A stretch of 64,000 nt of DNA from Bacteroidota bacterium (GTDB lineage Bacteria; Bacteroidota; Bacteroidia; Flavobacteriales; Weeksellaceae): the NCBI GenBank assembly GCA_023394415.1, contig JAEXAR010000013.1, positions 1 through 64,000 on the forward strand, read 5' to 3'. The notes under the pieces are model-generated. The model saw only the letters and a list, made by a program, of their open reading frames with translations. It ran no database searches and was not told the DNA's origin. Each line of letters opens with the position of its first letter. Within the stretch, counting starts at the first letter, position 1. Shown here in pieces: positions 61,720 through 64,000 of the stretch. A program made the position numbers and the translations under genes.

Positions 61720-62703
61720 ATGAAATATGCTGAAAATATTCTCGAAACTATCGGGAATACGCCACTTATAAAACTAAACAAAGTTCTGGGAGATGATTTT
61801 CCGGCTTTGGTTCTGGCAAAAGTAGAAACCTTCAATCCCGGAAATTCTGTAAAAGACAGAATGGCGTTGAAAATGATTGAAGATGCTGAAAAAGACGGTC
61901 GCTTAAAACCGGGCGGAACCATTATTGAAGGTACTTCCGGAAATACAGGAATGGGACTCGCACTTGCAGCGATTGTGAAAGGTTATAAATGTATTTTCGT
62001 GACCAATTCCAAACAGTCGAAAGAAAAAGCCGATGTTTTAAAAGCATTGGGAGCGGAAGTGATTATTTGTCCAACCGATGTAAAACCAACAGATCCGCGT
62101 TCTTATTACTCTGTTTCAAAACGATTAGCAACAGAAACTGAAAACGGTTGGTATGTCAATCAATACGATAATTTGTCGAACAGAGCTGCGCATTATGAAT
62201 CGACGGCACCTGAAATTTGGGAACAAACGGAAGGAAAACTCACGCATTTTGTGGTTGGAGCAGGAACAGGCGGAACAGTTACAGGTTGCGGAATGTTTTT
62301 CAAAGAAAAAAAACCTGATATCAAAGTGATTGGTGTTGATACTTACGGTTCAATCCTAAAACACCGTCACGAAACCGGCGAAACCGATTTGAGTTTGGCT
62401 TACACTTATATCACAGAAGGTATTGGAGAAGATATTATTCCTGAAAACTATGATTTCTCTGTAATTGATCATTTTGAAAAAGTGACGGATAAAGACGGCG
62501 CAGTTTATGCTAGAAAACTGGCGAAAGAAGAAGGGATTTTCTGTGGATATTCTGCGGGAAGTGCGATTGCTGCGGTTAAACAAATGCAGCATACATTTAC
62601 AAAAGATGATGTGATTGTCGTACTTCTTCACGATCACGGTTCACGATATGTTGCTAAAGTTTACAATGATGACTGGATGAAAGAACAAGGTTGGCTTGAT
62701 TAA
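61720..62703 (+). CDS. PLP-dependent cysteine synthase / cystathionine beta-synthase-type enzyme
   Basis: The 327-residue fold type II PLP enzyme has the cofactor lysine K45 in NPGNSVKDRM, the TSGNTG loop (72-77), and the phosphate-binding GTGGTVTG (about 187-194). The C-terminal GSRYVAKVYNDDWM (about 309-322) resembles the catalytic core of cystathionine beta-synthases, while regulatory CBS domains are absent. It may make cysteine from O-acetylserine or cystathionine from serine and homocysteine. Sequence alone does not decide. It is a single-gene unit with its own terminator. Confidence 0.92.
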   Translation: MKYAENILETIGNTPLIKLNKVLGDDFPALVLAKVETFNPGNSVKDRMALKMIEDAEKDGRLKPGGTIIEGTSGNTGMGLALAAIVKGYKCIFVTNSKQSKEKADVLKALGAEVIICPTDVKPTDPRSYYSVSKRLATETENGWYVNQYDNLSNRAAHYESTAPEIWEQTEGKLTHFVVGAGTGGTVTGCGMFFKEKKPDIKVIGVDTYGSILKHRHETGETDLSLAYTYITEGIGEDIIPENYDFSVIDHFEKVTDKDGAVYARKLAKEEGIFCGYSAGSAIAAVKQMQHTFTKDDVIVVLLHDHGSRYVAKVYNDDWMKEQGWLD

Positions 62704-62728
62704 TAAGTAATTGGTAATGAGTAATATA

Positions 62729-62759
62729 AAATGCTTTCAAATTTTTGAAAGCATTTTTT
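62729..62759 (+). terminator. Terminator after the cysteine synthase-type gene
   Basis: AAATGCTTTCAAA (about 62729-62741) pairs with TTTGAAAGCATTT (about 62744-62756), then T residues. Confidence 0.8.
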
Positions 62760-62761
62760 GG

Positions 62762-62907
62762 TTTACCGCAAAAGAGACAAAAGAAATGATTAATTTTAAA
62801 GTCATTCAAAAGTTTTGCAAAATTAGGCAACTGATAATTCAAGTTTTTATTGAACTAACTTTTTACAAATGAAAAAATCAAAAAACTTTTGTCACTTTTG
62901 TGGTAAA
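62762..62907. repeat. MITE-like element with 22-bp inverted ends
   Basis: TTTACCGCAAAAGAGACAAAAG (62762-62783) and CTTTTGTCACTTTTGTGGTAAA (62886-62907) are reverse complements at 20 of 22 positions. The 102-base interior has no coding sense. No target-site duplication is clear. Confidence 0.65.
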
Positions 62908-62918
62908 AATTTAAAAAT

Positions 62919-63674
62919 CTAATTTCCACAACACGTTGTTTTCTCAGCGTCACATTCGGCTTGTTTTCCGTATTGTCCTTTGGTTTGTTCTGCTCCTGAA
63001 CAATTTTTTTCAGAATTATCACCGCAATTTTTACCTTGACCTTTCATTTTTCCCTGCTGCATTCCGAAATCTTTTCCGCAAGGTTCCTGCTGATTGTTGA
63101 GAATGGTTTCATAATCTTTTTGAGAAATAAATTCGGTTCTGTAAGTTTCTCCATTTTTATTCAAACCTCTGGTAAAGGCACGAAGATGATTGCGAGAACC
63201 ACATTCTAAAAAATTGTAGATTTTTATGATCTCTGGATTTTCAGTTTGTTTTTTCAGACGAATTAAATCATAGATGTCCACATCTTCAATTTTTGCGCCT
63301 GCTTTCAAGGCTTCAATTTCAGATTTCATTCCTTGGCTGTAAAGATTATTGTAAAGTTTTTGCAGATTTTGGTCGTTAAATTTACCTTGCGACAGCAAAT
63401 TGTACTTTACGTTATTTTCTTTCAGAATATTTTTCAAAACATCCATATGCATCACTTCACTTTGTTTGATGTGATTGAACTGCATTGTTCCCCATTTTTC
63501 ATCCATTGTTGTATAGATGTCGAATGCCATTTTTTCTTCTTCGAGCATAAAAAGAAGCGATTTTATTTCATCTTTTGACAAAGATTTTTTAGAATCTGAA
63601 AATTGGTAACTGCTCAGAACACCGATTAATACGAAAGAAATAATCAGTGCGAAGGTTTTATAAAAAGTTTTCAT
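62919..63674 (-). CDS. DUF2202-family exported protein with Cys-rich tail
   Basis: I chose the ATG at 63674 because it opens a signal peptide (MKTFYKTFALIISFVLIGVLSS). The 251-residue product has a ferritin-like four-helix DUF2202 domain (about residues 33-180), with LEEEKMAFDIY (about 43-53) and FNHIKQSEVMHMDVL (about 65-79) carrying likely metal-binding Glu and His. After it comes a tail of about 55 residues rich in Cys, Gly, Lys and Gln (six Cys, ending CCGN). A metal-related role is plausible; the function is unknown. Confidence 0.85.
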   Translation of the reverse strand: MKTFYKTFALIISFVLIGVLSSYQFSDSKKSLSKDEIKSLLFMLEEEKMAFDIYTTMDEKWGTMQFNHIKQSEVMHMDVLKNILKENNVKYNLLSQGKFNDQNLQKLYNNLYSQGMKSEIEALKAGAKIEDVDIYDLIRLKKQTENPEIIKIYNFLECGSRNHLRAFTRGLNKNGETYRTEFISQKDYETILNNQQEPCGKDFGMQQGKMKGQGKNCGDNSEKNCSGAEQTKGQYGKQAECDAEKTTCCGN

Positions 63675-63756
63675 AACACTTGAATATAGTATCAAAGTTA
63701 GATATGAAAAGAATTCTAAGTCGTTTAATCGAGAATGATTTTTGTCATTTTAAATA

Positions 63757-63786
63757 AAAAAACAGAACTATAAGTTCTGTTTTATT
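63757..63786 (-). terminator. Terminator of the cbpM-like gene
   Basis: On the minus strand, AAAACAGAACT (63783-63773) pairs with AGTTCTGTTTT (63769-63759), then a T/A tail. It overlaps the stop codon. Confidence 0.75.
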
Positions 63787-64000
63787 CATAATCTTCAAAA
63801 TGTTTTTCAATAAAAACGGTTCCCGATAATTTTCGGTTTTGTTCCCGCAAATCTTCGATTTGTTTTAATAAATGATGAATGACTTCCAATCCGGGAATGT
63901 TCACTTCTAAATCATAATGCCAATTGACAAAACGCTCAAAAACAGGAAGTTCCTCATACAGTAAATACTTAATTTGATTCTCGTTTTCTGTTTTAAGAAG
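63782..64000 (-). CDS. CbpM-like chaperone modulator, 3' part (runs off the window)
   Basis: The last 72 residues before the TAA are visible; the 5' part lies beyond the window. FERFVNWHYDLEVNIPGLEVIHHLL and the helical IEDLREQNRKLSGT resemble the C-terminal half of CbpM (MerR-like) proteins, which modulate the J-domain chaperone CbpA. If so, a cbpA/DnaJ-type gene should lie upstream on the same strand, outside the window. A MerR-type regulator of another kind is the alternative. Confidence 0.65.
   Translation of the reverse strand, partial: LLKTENENQIKYLLYEELPVFERFVNWHYDLEVNIPGLEVIHHLLKQIEDLREQNRKLSGTVFIEKHFEDYE

Overview
The window comes from an AT-rich Bacteroidota genome, most likely a Chryseobacterium-group member of the Weeksellaceae (Flavobacteriia). 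The signs are type IX secretion (T9SS) signals on several secreted proteins, TAnnTTTG-type -7 promoter elements, few purine-rich ribosome binding sites, a class II HMG-CoA reductase for a mevalonate route, a YpdA-type reductase, and many products typical of that group. The genus is inferred from overall protein character; no database was searched.

Layout. 1-680: 3' end of a 23S rRNA, a spacer with a long imperfect inverted repeat, a 5S rRNA and a terminator, so this is the end of an rRNA operon. 680-3557: repeat-rich spacer, a secreted protein of unknown function and an acyl-CoA carboxylase beta subunit. 3558-6425: EamA transporter, a PorV2-like T9SS protein and a secreted protein. 6504-12461: uvrC, hutH, an Mrr-type nuclease, a DODA-type dioxygenase and YceI. 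12728-17196: an LRR T9SS cargo protein, HMG-CoA reductase, small membrane proteins and a zinc-ribbon-like pair, the second copy frameshifted. 17445-21522: sucC, DinB, Crp/Fnr, MscS and a peroxiredoxin whose normal stop has apparently been lost. 21558-28130: PepSY protein, siderophore receptor, APC permease, ABC-F ATPase. 28251-36121: GH25 lysozyme, NDH-2, trmD, a secreted GH13 amylase, an EEP-family enzyme, an Lrp regulator and deoC. 36174-48698: DAACS symporter, a 1878-residue T9SS type B protein, a lipoprotein, YpdA, a TonB receptor and glnS.

48868-51440 is a decaying locus. A LuxR-type response regulator is split by an in-frame stop. The neighbouring propeller-type sensor is cut off by an IS4-family remnant, and a headless secreted protein lies on the other side. 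From 51482 come menC, fbp, aspartate kinase, an OlsF-like two-domain acyltransferase, tRNA-Phe(GAA), a thioredoxin-DUF3575 operon, DUF1343, an ABC permease, a cysteine synthase/CBS-type enzyme, a DUF2202 protein and the 3' end of a CbpM-like gene.

Most of the window is ordinary chromosomal housekeeping DNA. I see no CRISPR array, prophage or complete mobile element, and no convincing new multi-gene system. The most unusual signal is a dense set of dispersed palindromic or hairpin intergenic elements of several families, along with the recent gene-decay events above.
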